From assembly GCA_038363925.1 (NCBI GenBank), contig JAQQWL010000011.1, positions 2,294,001 through 2,358,000 of the forward strand: a stretch of DNA of 64,000 nt, read 5' to 3'. Below are positions 12,601-25,958 of the stretch, piece after piece. Source of the DNA: Apiospora phragmitis. Taxonomy: Eukaryota; Ascomycota; Sordariomycetes; Amphisphaeriales; Apiosporaceae. Made by a program: the position numbers and the translations under genes. Numbering within the stretch: the first letter of the stretch is position 1; each line of letters starts with the position of its first letter. Below the pieces are notes generated by a model. That model ran no database searches and had not been told where the DNA came from. It saw nothing but the letters and a program-made list of their open reading frames with translations.

Positions 12601-14995
12601 CCTGACTAAACTCGCTGACAGGGCTTTACTGCAAGCAGTGTAATTGCTCCCGTTCAATTGATCCGGCAGCCACCTGGCAGTCACGTCTGGAATCCCTAGG
12701 GGGCCCTGAAGCTTCACATCATGTTGTACATAGCTTGCCTCGTCTTGTCTTGAATTAGGAGCCATCTTCGAATCACCACATGCACGATATTAGACAAGTA
12801 CTTGTATAATTTGTCGCATTGTCCCTCATCATCGGAAAACCCACTACCTGACTTCCAGAAGATTGAAAAGTAATCTTGGGGCCTCCAGCCCAGTATATCT
12901 GGTTAGCGTTCCATGTCACCGTATCGTGATCCACTCCCGCTGTCAGCGCTGCAACTGTCGGTATGTTACCCGCGCTGCAATATTACACATGCTTACCTAA
13001 TGTATGTATGTACCGGTATGGCAGCCCAGTATGGCGTGCTCGCCTCCAAGCCAGCTTCAGAGCCTGGTAAAAAATGAGACCACTTCGCTCCTTTGCAGTA
13101 CGAACAAACCGGGGATCAACTTGAGATCTTCGGCGGGGCGTTGCAACCTCGCTTCCTTCACATTGCTTCGTGAAATGAGTGTCATTGGAAGTATTGCGCT
13201 ACAAGCCATTGGGCGAGCCTTATCTTCTAGAACACTTCACCCGGCATGACCCAAGAGTACAACCGGCCCACCCTCCCCGTTCTGATATCCTCTTCTCGAC
13301 ACCAATCGGGCCTGCCTCACCGTCCTCTCATCAAGGTGACAGACATGAGAACCACCGAGTCAATGTGGACAGCGCCTTTTCTACATGCACATACTAGGAA
13401 GTGGTACTCGCGGCTGGCAACTTGAGGCATGCTGTAGAAACACGTACGGTTGGTCGGTCACTGGGAGAGATTACTTGTAAGGTCCTCCTTTTGCATCCTG
13501 CATCTAAAGCCCTTGCCAAAGCTTTACAGCGCCAGAGACTACAGATCTTCCACTGCGCAACGTGCGTGAAATCAATCAAGGGCAAGTACAGATTTGAATG
13601 CATGTAAAAAGTCCGTTGCGGGCATTACATGCCCAACACAGGAAAGCGGGAAACTGCAACGAAATGTGGCTTGTGGTCTAAGTGCCTTCCTTCGGCTATT
13701 CCTGCCAATCTTTAAGGGCAACACATTCTTCGGATCTCTGTGAGACTTCGATACTCTTTCGGAGGACACGAAATAGCACAACACGAACAACCAGGTAGGT
13801 GACTGTGTTCTGTATCAATCAAGCTGACGTCAAGCTAGCAGCTTGGCTCGCCCATGCCCCAAAAAGCGGTGGTACCTTTCAGAGGAGTCGGTTTTATATC
13901 CAGCGGCTCATGGCAGACATTAGTTTCACCCCTGATCACACCTCACTGCCTCCCCGTTCTGGCACCTCGTTGCAATCAACATAGGCTAATAAGAGCACGT
14001 CACGGCCATCTGCTGCCTATGCGATTTGCATATACGGGGCTGGCCCCGGACGAATGAAATGCCCGTTAAGAGCAGCCAGATTCAAGACGGGTGGGATGTG
14101 TTCTGCACGTGTAAACTCACCGCTTGGTTACCTCTTCGCGGATGGATACCCAACCTTGCCGCTTGCACTATGCCCGGGAATGTCGATCAGCCACGATAAG
14201 CATATCGACAGTTCATGCTGCCAGTGAGCAATCCGCATCGCCTTTCCCCGAGATGCGATGCTGAGCGAAGAGATATGACAGATCACGAATCACAGCCCAC
14301 CCTGCATGCTGGCTGGCTGACCCGCTCCCACCCTGCCAATGCCATCCTCGGGCCGTTATGTCAAGTTATGGCAGTGATGTCTTCCGCCACTGATTGCCAG
14401 ACACCATGTAGTTCGCACGACAGCTACAGTTTTCGTCTAGTGCAGCCGCCGTACAGCGCGTAGCCTCATTCCTTGGGAAGCACAACGGTGCTGTACGGAG
14501 TGAGAATCTGTGCACATTGCACCAGTGTGTGCGAAGTCAGGAGCTCGACACCGCAGTATTAGGCTTGGGCATGGGGTTTCCTTTGACTTGCCCATGTCCT
14601 TCCAATGTCCACCAACAGTTAAGAAACATTATATTCCATATAGACTGGCAGAGTGGGACACGCTGAGGGCATGATACAGGCGCCATTTTGATCACCGCGG
14701 CCAGTGACGGAATGCAGCACGTGTGTTTCAATGGTGTGTGCCCCTACACCTTGATCTACATTACATATAGTAGCATGAACGGAGACACCCTCCTTCCTCA
14801 TCGATAAAGGTTCTCTCAAACGACGTGGGCAAACCCCACCTCAGGAAATGACTAATACCTATATTAATATCAGCGTTATAGTGTTCAGCAAGATTCGTCG
14901 TGGGAATTACAAGCAGCATCAACTCCCTGTCTTATTTGTTACCGTAATCGGACCAAGGTTCAATACATGTCATTAACGTGACGGCGACTTGCAGC

Positions 14996-15040
14996 AGAAG
15001 AAAGATGAGTGATAGAAGAAAGATGAGTGATAGAAGAAAG
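14996..15040. repeat. 18-nt tandem repeat, 2.5 copies
   Basis: Two exact copies of AGAAGAAAGATGAGTGAT (14996-15013, 15014-15031) are followed by the first 9 nt of a third. It is a small purine-rich minisatellite in a region without recognised genes. It was read directly from the sequence. Confidence 0.95.
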
Positions 15041-18000
15041 CAGTCTGGCAGTCGCCAAGCATCAGCAGGACCACCTCAAATGTTTTTTTTATCACAAATA
15101 CATAACCAAAGATCTGTAATTCTTGATATCGATGCGATCTTGCTGTCGGGCTGGAAATCATACGACTTGACATCCCGATTGGGGCGCAAACATCCCAGCC
15201 AAGGAAGTCCTCCCCACGCCAACGAGCTACTTGCCTGATCTGTCGATGGTGATGGGCGGTGCATCCATGGTGCTGTGAGATGGTAGGCTTTGATTCGAAG
15301 AAACTCCGCTCTAAGCCCCATGTGCCCAGGACCAGATGAGACGCAAAAGATCGGATCTAGATGGCGGTGTCATAGATGAGATCGCATCTCGAGCAGCAGA
15401 CCCTGCCTTTATTGACCCTGTCGAAACAGACTGGTGGTAATTCTTTTGTCAGCAAACGTTTTTCGGTAAACACCGTCACGGTTCTGTGCGAAACACGCTA
15501 AGAGGTTGTTGAGCTCGCTCTTGCCAGGAACGTCGATTGCAGTGAATGACCCGGCCAAGGCATATTGGGTCAGGTCAGAGTGCAAGAAACAGTCGTGAGA
15601 ACTGTAGCTGCATGTGCTGACCGTGGCGCGATGCGATTATGATGTGATTATTTACGGTTTAGGATCAGGCGAGCAGTAATTGATCCAGGGGTTGGGCCAT
15701 TGATCAGACCCTTGCACTGTACGGCTCGAGGGCTATCGTGAATTGGGCGAAGGGAGAGGGAAGGACGGGTTCTGGACGGGAAAAACAAGATTCGGCGATC
15801 GATGCAAGCTGAAATAACCGGGGGCCGGCGATATCTGAGAGGAACAGGAACGGGCATATACCCTGGATGGGAGTAGTCTGGTCGTCAGAAAATCTGGTTG
15901 CGGGCAGGCACGGTAATCGGAGTCTCTGCATCAGTTACATCCGCCGTTCCCGCTCGGGGTCCCATATTGATCGGAACATCTATTATTATCTTCAAGTTCA
16001 TATGTCATGTCCTATACAGAGTATTGGCTGCCATATACGCATTCAACTGGCTTTGTTCACGATGGCTGCGCCATACTTATGCAATATACTACATGTAGGT
16101 ACACACAGCATTTGGTCACAGCCCATGACGGCGAATACCTAAATTTTAGGTAACTTGAACTTGCTCGGTGCTGGACCCTGGTATGATTGATGCATGTGAT
16201 TTGCACCTAACCTAGTAGCAGCAGAAACATCAGCAATCATCTCATGAAGATCCCCGGTCTCAGCAGCGCCCAGCAGTGCTACTATCACTGGAGGAGTGGA
16301 ACTGTGTCAAGGACTGACCATCCGGTGGACAGTGGATGGCATGAAAGGGCCTAAGGGAGATGAAATCGTTGCAATTTCGGTACTGTATGTCACGATCGCC
16401 TCATGTCATTTGGGGGTCACTGACAGCAAGTGGAGCCAGCCGTTTGATTCTCTGGAGCGCTCTATTTTACTTTTTGGTTAATTCTTTTTTAGCAGGCGCT
16501 ATAGGCGAACTACTACTTAGAAAGCCTGCCAATCCCCCAAGCAGTTAGCCCAGGGCCGTTAGGGTGAAACAGCACAGAAGTCCACTACCCACTTCCCTTC
16601 TACAACCGCTGCAAACGTTATTCCCAATACTCCGTAATACATCCATTTATTTCAAATCAACGCATGCTCAGAAGCATGCTGCCACTACGCTGTTCTGATG
16701 AGGACTGCACTTCATAGGCACTTATGCACCGAGCAGGTATTCATACTTGTATACTGCACACATTTTAGGCATGGCAGAGCTTGCAAAGCTTCCCGGGGAA
16801 AGAGACTCGACAGTATTGCGTCCCTCGTTGGGTCCCCTCACATCACGACTTTCAAGTGGTTCACTGTTCGTGTTCATCCACAGCCCTTGCTGATGACCAG
16901 TAACAGCACGTTCGGCCCTCGGCAACCCCATGCCTGCTGCTTATGGGTGGGACATGGAAAACACAACGAAAAAAACGGTGACAGGGGTAAAAGATCCTGC
17001 CCACTGTTGTTCAGAAAGTCATGAATAGTGAGCGAGGCGGTGATGCCTGTTCTCACTAACTAGCCATGAATGAGGTCCGGATACGGTAACATGTATGTAT
17101 GCATCATTGCCGTCGGCCCAGTTGAAGCTACGCGCCCCGTCCGCGTACATCTCTTGTTCAGAATCATGAGTAACGATACCTAACGAGTCTGGTGTCTGGC
17201 GCATCCTGTTGGTATGCAACGTGCCCCGGGGTCCCGGACAAATGTCCTAATCAGGAAACCATTTCCTCGACACATGCCGCCCCTTGAATCGCCGCGATCT
17301 TCGCGCACCACGTTATTGGAGCAGATGCGCCTACGATCCGGGCACCACAAGCATCCATCACATCTTAACCCTTCCACTGGGACTCTGCCATGGCCGGAAC
17401 ATGGGTCCAAGTACTTTCCCAAGTATTCCCCGAGTATCTCAGATGCACGCTTCACTTTTCGGGTTACTGTGGTTGCCTCTACAGTGCCAACTGGCGGACG
17501 GGTCAAAGGAGACTTGGGCGGCTCATTTTCCACAATCACCTATCGGTTACCGTCCCTCGGCTGGCAGGGCCGTCTTTTCGAAAGTTTGGCTACCATTATG
17601 AATGGCTGATTGCACTCGTTCTAGGGTTCTATGAATCGAAACATAACACCAGGTTCAGGGAAAGCAAGCTCGCACTTCAGTCCTAAAGTTTCACTTGACC
17701 GTTCAGTGCCCAACGGTGAGGACCTGCTTCTCCTTTAAAGTACATCACGGTATAGAATAAGATAAAGGACCATGTCTAGGGTCGCTGGGCCAATCTGGCA
17801 TGTCAAGCAAGGCCTGAAACGGAGCAAGGTCAAGTAATGGCTTCTTCCTCGCTCCTCCCCCGTGCCTCGGGACATGATACAGTTGGTAACGTCTCCCTTA
17901 AGGCCAAATCGGCTATATTGACAATCGACGAGGACGTCATCTTTCATCTTCCCTTGTTACCTACCCACATTCGCATCGCAAAAGACATGCATGATCTCTG

Positions 18001-21000
18001 ACGGTTATCGGTTGCATATCTTCGCAACTTAGCAGGCATCACATAACGGTGGAACCCAGCTAATAATACAACAATTGCCAGCTTTGGATCAGACCCAAGA
18101 CCCATTCATAGATCAGAGTCCTGAGACGCAATTCGGTCTTATTGACAATGTTAAGCATTCACCGGTCACTCTCCATCAAGAGTCGGTCAGCGCTCTGGGT
18201 GGTGGTTGAGACAGCTAATTCAACGATCTTTTCTCATGGCTTTCTGGCAGGTGTATCATCTGCTGGCTGCAAGTGCCGATGGTTGATGGCCTGACAGAAA
18301 AGCACAACCTCAAATTAATCGGCCACTGGACCAAACATGCAATGTGCACTGTACTATACTGTACAGCACAAAGGATCCAAACCCTTGGTTGGGACCAATT
18401 CAGCCAATGGCTCTTAACAGAACAGACATGATCGTCTGATCTGGAAAGGCTAGATCCGGGCCTGCATCTCACATATCCCAATATGTACTTGCTGACAACA
18501 AGAGTGCATGCCGCAGGTCTCGATATATCTCTGGATCGAGCCTATCAATGGCTCAACCTGGTACGCCCGATTTGGAAGCTGGAGTTTCTTTGGCTCCCAT
18601 TGATGTGGATGGAAGAACGCACCATATGAGGGTGTCCTACTAATACGGGGGTGCTGACTACATGAACCAACCTCTGACACACTGGCTGTCATGGAGCCAG
18701 TTTTGTTTGGCGTAGGAAGTAACTCGCGATGTTAACACGGCAATAGCTCATTCGTTGATATCGAAGGGTTGCTTCATGACTCCAGAGCACCGTCAGAGTT
18801 GGCACACAATATGTATTCATATCATATCTTGCAGCATCCCAAAAGGCCCCCAATGGCCGTCAACCCCCACCGCTGCGCGGACCCTTCAACATTACACCAG
18901 GGTCAAAGACCATGGCATACGGATGGCGCGCAATCAAAGTTACATGGCATGCTTCCCGTGCTCGTCGACCTTTTATCGCAGCGAGTTTGCTTCCACCGCA
19001 AAACACGGCAAGCGCAGGAACGTGAGTGTGATGTCGGACGCGACCCTTGGCCCCCTCTCCAGAAGCTCACCCCCTAATTCGGCGGTGTTGGTTCGTGTCA
19101 TTCTCTTGTCAGCGGAGCTGTGCTGTAACCCTACGAGAATGACAATCTGACAGGTCATATTCACAGGATGCGACCCAGCAGGAATAGACTGGCATGCGTT
19201 TTTGAACCCATCACTTTTCACGAAAGAGGAGCACAGGCGAGTGACGCGCGACCTCCGCCGTGGCCGCCCAGAGGTGTGTTCTTTTTAATCACTAATAGCA
19301 CAGACTGCAAGATGCCCTCTGCCCTTGGCACTAATCCGCCAACCTCAGGCCCGCGCCGGCTTGGTCCTGCAGGGCTGTTCTGTGTCGTGAGGACGAACAG
19401 GACTAGGAGTTCTCTACAGGTCACGCATTTTACGGTGTGCACAAGTCGGTAGGTGACATGTTAGACGAGACTCAAGTCTTCTCATTTGTTTGGCTGGGCA
19501 GATACATACATACACTGGAGTGCTGTCACACACAATGTACAAACAAGTATTGTGAGTCTGCGACTTCCGGTGCGACCCTTGCGCAGCTCCGGGCGATCTC
19601 GTTTTGACGTTCTCCACAGTGGCCTGATTCTTGTAATAGCGTCTTTTGTGTTGGGCCATAGCTGAGGTACTACGCTATGATGCTAAACCGAAGTCAGCTA
19701 GCTGCGCGCATGCATCGAGGCACATATTCATAATGAACAAGCGGTGCACAACTTCGCGCGGGCTGTGAGACTCGGGGAATTATTTTGTATTAAAAAATCA
19801 CCTTCCTCTCGGACCTTGTGCGAGGCAGGGTGATGAGGATGAAGTGCAAGATCTAGGTGATGCTGAAAAGGAAAACGACCATGAACACTTTGTTGTCGTC
19901 AAGGCAGTCATCATAGTATCCACCTGAGAACATGCCAACCCCACGTCCAGATTACGCCGGCCAGGATGAATCTAATCAAGTCTGAACCAGAAGAGCAACT
20001 CGGCTGCAAATGCCCCAATGCCCCAATGCCCCCTCCCTCACTCGGAATCCAAAACCGAGGTCCAGTCGGGCTCTACCTATTGGCCGGGAGTCAACTATCA
20101 CTTGGACCCTGGTTCACCAGCCTCTTGCTTGACCAGGAAGGGTATGATGAGATTTTGGGGCACCGTGCTGATCCCCTTGAACAGCCCGAGGGAACGAAAC
20201 AGACAAGTCATATCCAGCACTACAGGGACCGGTTGTCTTCCAACCTTGGTCTTGCTTGCTTATCAGCTTTGCCAACCGATACTGCGTCGTGGTGCATGTG
20301 CACCTTCTCCCTCACACACCTACTGACGAGTACCCTGTGTTCATCTTGTGTAGATCACACCACAGAACTAATTTCCGAGTCTCACCAAGCTGACTTTTAT
20401 GTAGATCTCGATTCCCCGGGGGCCCGCCATGTACAGCCGAAAGAGGAGTGCAGAGCTGCTGGGGAGGGAGGGAAGGAGAGAGATCAAGGAGGACTTCGCA
20501 ATAGCTCGGCTTCTTCGCAAGTGTCGACGTTGTACATCCGTCTCAAGAGGGGCGCTATCCTGTGATCGCTTCACTGCCGGTTTCAGCCTCAAAGACTGGG
20601 TACGCGTTTTCTCTCTCTTCTGTTTTCAAACTCGACTGCTACGAGCTCCATTCTGCACGCACTGCTTTCTCTAGCAAACATGGTGGTAGTCCACATGGTA
20701 CAGTATACCAGCGAGCGGCCTTCTCGTGATAGCTGTAAACCCCGATGAGTCCGATGAATGCCGGAATCAGAAAGACAGGCCTGATACAAAAGCACGATTA
20801 ATACCACCATGTAACCTGGCGGAGCTTCTTCTACGCCCAAGAAGAACAAGGGAGGTAAGCGTTATTAACGATGCATAACAAACAGACCCGCTCTAGGGCA
20901 ATAATCTCCAACTCCCGTGGTCCTAATAAGCATGGCTGTCACATCATTACTGATCACTCTTTCCGTCTTCTTTTTCTTTTCTTTTGCCTCTTCCCTTCCG

Positions 21001-22303
21001 CCTCATCAGGCCACTGGCGAAGTGGCTTGCCGGCGCATGCAGCCGAGACAAACATGCATTCTGAGCTCTTCTTCCTCTCCCTAGTGCTATGACAAAACGA
21101 TGACAAAGCCGAGAAGCTACGAAATCAAAAACAATTCAAGCATCCAAGATGAAGAAAAGCAACAAGGGGGCAGAACGAGTTCGGGAGTTCTTGTCCTTTT
21201 CTTATTCTACTCGACCGTTTGGTTCCGGGTGGGTGTAGGTGTGTGAACGATGTCGTCGTTACATGGTTTTTCAGATGATATGCCGTGAAGGTTCGATTTT
21301 GACGCCGAGTTATGCCGCCTTGCTTGCTTCTGGGGTACGGTACCGACTGCTTGCACCCTAGCCCGTCCCCCATTCTTCTTCCTTCTGCTTCTTCTTTCCC
21401 TTTTCCCCGAAACAACCGACATACATACAGATGTAGGTTACAGTAGGTGCATGTGCTGTAGTTTGGCGCTGTCAACTTGTGTCTTGGCCAGCCCATACCG
21501 ATGATGACAGCACTCTGGTACTTTTTTTCTTGGCGCTTGAAGTCAACCTATACCCAATGAAGCCGTGGTCGTGTGTTGAGAACGAAGGGGCGCGCGCCGC
21601 ATCCGGAGCCCGGCGGTCCTAATTCTCATCCACCCTCCCCTAAGTTCGGCCCCGATGGCCCTGTTTACAAGGAGCCACCCGGCCGAGAATTCTACGTGTA
21701 CAGGGTCCTACCTTTTCTTGGGTCCCGAGCTAGGGGAAAACCTGTAAATTTCTGTAAATCTCAGAGATTACCACCACACACGACACGAGAATAATGAGTT
21801 GGAACCCCCTCCCCATTCCCCCCTTCCAGACCAAGATAAGAGGAAATTAAACCCTGATATGTAGGTGGTTCGGACAAGTGCGAATAGGCGTGATGCGTCT
21901 TGGACCCTATCCAATGGCCTCCGATTCATTTCATTCGTGATGAGCGAACAGGAGCGCGCCGTAGGGGGCGAGGGCGAGGGCGAAGAAGCCGTTGCATGAT
22001 GGTCGCACAACAAAGCAGAACGCCGCAGATGATGCTTTCGGCAAAGCCATGTCCCGAAGATGAGGTTGTGCAAATACCACCCAGAGAAGACCCTTTCTCC
22101 TACCTGTCTCTCCATTCAGTCTGTCTGTCTGTCACCCCCGCAGGCGTCGGGTCTGGAAAGCCGTGTTGTCATTGTCATCAAAGGGAGGGGACATAACGTA
22201 GGTACTACCTATTGCTATAACCTGCTGCTGCTACTCCCAGCCAGTACTACCTACTGGATCTATCATCTACGTAACCTATCCATATACATATAATATATAT
22301 CTG

Positions 22304-22325
22304 CACACACACACACACACACACA
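22304..22325. repeat. CA dinucleotide microsatellite
   Basis: An uninterrupted run of about 11 CA units, preceded by an AT-rich TATA-like stretch (22283-22300). It lies in noncoding sequence. Confidence 0.95.
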
Positions 22326-23480
22326 TGCATATGTACTCTGGGCGAGGGGAGAAAGGGAAGGTGGAACAAGCGACAGTTGTCCCGTTAGATGATCCTATGC
22401 AACCGCCCGTTTCTCAGATCTAGCCGTCTCCAATCGAACAGCTGAACCCTTCTTTTGTGTGTGCTCGAATCGAAATAAAAGGGGAGGCACGGAAGCAACC
22501 ACGTAGGCAGATCGACCGACTTGGGGGCAGTGGGAAGGAATCCCACCCAACCAAAATACACACCAAGAAATCTGCATGTAACCGTCGCGCTCTTGCTGCT
22601 AATGGTCGCCGACCAATTCTGTTGTAATTTTCTTTCCATTATTCCCGTCGGGTGTATGTACGTATGTACGTATGTGTTCGTGTGTGTCCCTTTCTCCAGG
22701 TAATGGACGACAGGTCAGCATCCCGCTTGGCTTGCATGTCGGTACAGCACCGTCTTTTTCTTTTTTGGCCGGGCCCCTCTCTGGTTTTCTTTCTTTTCCG
22801 CCTGTCGTTCTTCTTCCCGCTAACCGCGGATTACTCACACATAGCAAGCATACCCTACATGCATGAATGACAGCGGCCTGCACTGCACGGCGGTATGTAT
22901 GTATGTACGTACTGGACTGGGGGGGCTGGTTCGTCCATACACGAGAATGGAATGGAGAGAGAAACCGCGGAGGTTTTGCTTGGTTACAGCCTACATAATG
23001 ACTACCCTTATTATGGCTCCCAATCGGTACAAACGCTTCTTCGATGCCTGCCTTGGTGGTGGTGGTAGGGCAAGAAGGCCTGGGGAACTGCTGTTACAAA
23101 TAGGTACTTTTGGGTAGCATCAAGATCGGCAGGTTCGTAGGTAGGGTAAGCATTATTACATCCAGGGAACTCTAGAACCAACTATAGCTTCTTTGGACAT
23201 TGCGCAGTTGCAATAGGCAAGCTATCTCGGATGATTCGGGGGCTGCCTCTACTACTGCTCGGCAGCGGGCGAGGAGGCAAGTAAGTAAGCGGCAGGCAGG
23301 CAAGTCTTGGCCGCCAGCGACCGGAAAGACGCATGTTCCAGTGCGCATTCACCTAGAATAATAACGATACATGCATACGTGGAATAGACGGGCCTGACCG
23401 ATGTACTACAGACTACAGACTGTAATTAGGCATGTAGTGAGTGAGTGCAGTAGGTCGCGCAGGAAGACCCTGTCTTTGTG

Positions 23481-23481
<1 letters not shown>

Positions 23482-23511
<30 letters not shown>
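23482..23511. repeat. CA dinucleotide microsatellite, about 15 units
   Basis: A perfect CA run. A second CA run of about 10 units lies only about 90 bp away at 23604-23623, so the two could be variable together between strains. Confidence 0.95.
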
Positions 23512-23515
<4 letters not shown>

Positions 23516-23603
23516 CGCCAGACACGACACAGGCTCATGCAACTTCCGATGTTATCTGCAAGTGCAAGATTGCCGATATCGTCGTCGTTCGTGCTTGATT
23601 TGG

Positions 23604-23623
23604 CACACACACACACACACACA
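23604..23623. repeat. CA dinucleotide microsatellite, about 10 units
   Basis: A second perfect CA run close to the one at 23482. It is noncoding. Confidence 0.95.
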
Positions 23624-24778
23624 TGCTTTCCGCCTACGTCGTTGTCAATGCGTATCATACTATATACGGCACCAGCGATTGCATCTACTGTATCCAATAT
23701 GCTGCTGTTCTCGCGAGGAGGACCCTGGAGTATGTAAGATTTCTCTCTCCTCACAGTCAACCACGTCCCAGAAGCTCCGCTCCGGGCGTAAGGAAATCCG
23801 CCCGTCCAGATGGGCCGCGGCAAGCCCGCCCGTAAGGTATGTATGTACGGACACATACTCGTCGAAGGCAGGGTCCTTCCCCCAAACCACCCTTGTAAGA
23901 TCCTCCGCCGCCTTGCTAATAAGTCAATTGCATACAGACCGATTCCCGACCGCCGGAGCAGAATCTACTTCCCCGTACTCTTAGTTAAGTTCTGCTAGGT
24001 TGGGCAATGTCATGTGCGTGTGGCCTCGAAAAGCGTTGTTGTTGTCCACGACCCAGGGACGTGTCACGATGCGATCCAGCAGTCTGTCCAGCCTAGTCTC
24101 CACTGTGGGCAGGAAAAAGGGAGAGGGGCCCTCGTTCAACGGGTAATATAGAAAAAGAGAGAACAATATCAATTTGCATTTACCCTTCTTATGTACGTAC
24201 TACCCGCTGTATCTGCCTAGTATCGACCTAGTATCGTATCTGCACGGTAGGCTGGTAGGCCAGCGAGGCAGATTGTGTTTAGATATTAGTAGGGTCGTAG
24301 GGACAAGCGACGATGGAGCATCTCGATTTGTTTCATCTCCCAGTGTTCCCATAGGGGTCGGTTGGGTGGTAGTCGACGTAGTCGTTCTGTTCCCTCCTGG
24401 GCGGGCGGGCTCTCTCGGATGACAAGATCCACCCGAAAAGTGAGGCGGGCGGTTACCCAGGGGGGGGGAGGGGGACACCTAGACACTTGCACCTTTTTAA
24501 TTTTTTTCTCTTCTCACTGGCTCAAGCTCCACGGCTCTCGCTCTGGCTGGTCCTCTCCTCTTTCATTACTGCGGCACGGTGATCAGATACCCAGATACCG
24601 TTGCATTGGACGGAACGCGTTATGGGGCTCCTTCAAGGTCAAGGGGCGGTGAGAATGGATGGGGCCCTCTAAGATCGTATCGCTTGCAGCCGAGCACCCC
24701 GTACCGTTCAATAGCATGTGCCCGTTGCAGAAGTCACTTTTTTAAATCTTAGAGAGAGAGGGAGAGCGAGAGTTATGT

Positions 24779-24804
24779 CGTAGTAGTAGTAGTAGTAGTA
24801 GTAG
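24779..24804. repeat. TAG trinucleotide microsatellite
   Basis: About eight TAG units just downstream of a GA-rich tract (24751-24770). The period includes a stop codon in one frame, so it is not coding there. Confidence 0.93.
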
Positions 24805-25024
24805 CAATAACAGTAACCCTTCCAAGGGGGAGCAGCCGGGCAATGGGGCACGGCGATACCACATAGCTTACTCGGACAGTTGCGCTGACCAACCAATCAC
24901 AACTGATGAATGGATGGGGAGTGCCAAGTCGAGCAGAGATACATAGATAGATCAGTCGTCCGAGGCCCGAAGACGGGTGGGTATGTAAATAATCGCGAAA
25001 GACGCCTTGCCTCCCTCATCTCAT

Positions 25025-25049
25025 GCAGCAGCAGCAGCAGCAGCAGCAG
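25025..25049. repeat. GCA trinucleotide microsatellite, about 8 units
   Basis: A perfect GCA run about 0.9 kb beyond the 3' end of the glutamate-cysteine ligase gene. Although CAG/GCA repeats often encode Gln/Ala tracts, no supporting coding context was found here. Confidence 0.9.
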
Positions 25050-25958
25050 GCGTTGATTGCGCTTTGTATCCATACAATCTAGGTAGACAGCAGTTGGCAT
25101 GACGAGTACTGATTATCGCAAGAGAATGATGACGATGGTCCATCTGTGGTGTTCTTCTAGCCGATGCGATGGATCTGGCGCTCCCGCGTCGAACCACAAC
25201 GGGCTTGATTCCTAGTTCGATAGCCGCTCGGTAAGAACGACGTGCCATTACCATCTCACAATCAAGATCAAAACGCGCTTTCATCCCGATAGACGAAAAC
25301 TATCATGAGACGGTTCCCTTCGGCCCTATACCTGTTTTCCCCGGTCGGTAGCTACCTAGCTAGTAGCAAAAAGGTCAAGGCAGAAAGGAGGTATAGCTAC
25401 ATAACCAGCCCCCCACGGGTACCTCCGCGTGTTAGCGGTCCGCGATAACATTGACATCGTCATGAGAGACATGACGACGCTGGTGGTCTGATACTGAGCC
25501 AACAGACTACCATTCTCGTTGCAAGGCCGGCGCCATCTCAGATCCAAGCCACCATCGGCACGCGACTCCAATCGGGGTAGCGCCGTCCAGTCCCAAGCTT
25601 GCGCTTCTGCTAGAGTGTACATCCAACGAGTCATGCTTACCATGATGAAGCTCGTTTCAAACATAAGAGCAGTCCTATTCAGAAGTAGCTAGGGGCAAAC
25701 CAGTGGTTATATGAGATTGTCCCTGGTTGTGATTGTAAGCCTGTAGTAAAAATACACTGCAGCCCAGCAGACAAGAAAGGAACTTGCTCGAGAAGACACA
25801 TCATACACTTGGGAATTAAATAACGCTATATGATCACATAATGACTAGAGGCCTAATGGTGGAAGGTGTATATCGTGCATCTCTATAACAATAGTAATGA
25901 AAATCTAACTCGATACTTCATCTATCAATGAAGAGAGACCAAAAGACAAGAAGCTTGA

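Larger units (their letters stand above)
9660..25958. other. About 16 kb region without recognisable genes (upstream of nsdD)
   Basis: Between the divergent ends of nsdD and the glutathione gene I find no open frame with a recognisable domain or a convincing spliced gene. The part next to nsdD (about 9.7-12 kb) probably holds its promoter and a long 5' leader, as is common for developmental regulators. The rest is mid-GC sequence with several microsatellites (CA near 22.3, 23.5 and 23.6 kb; TAG near 24.8 kb; GCA near 25.0 kb), an 18-nt tandem repeat near 15.0 kb and many TACGTATGTA-like stretches. Noncoding RNA genes or fast-evolving small proteins are possible but cannot be supported by eye. 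Confidence 0.55.

Noticed and set aside
19966..20565. 199-codon plus-strand open frame
   Set aside because: No recognisable domain, no coding-like periodicity by eye, and partly built on a CCCCAATG tandem.
23413..23984. Open frames rich in Cys-Val or His-Thr around 23.5 kb
   Set aside because: They are translations of CA microsatellites.
25140..25240. Possible tRNA-like sequence with GCTCCCGCGTCGAACCAC and TTCGATAGCC
   Set aside because: No cloverleaf with proper acceptor stem and A/B boxes could be drawn.
25021..25284. Frame ending in poly-Ala near 25.0 kb
   Set aside because: Produced by the GCA repeat; no conserved sequence beside it.
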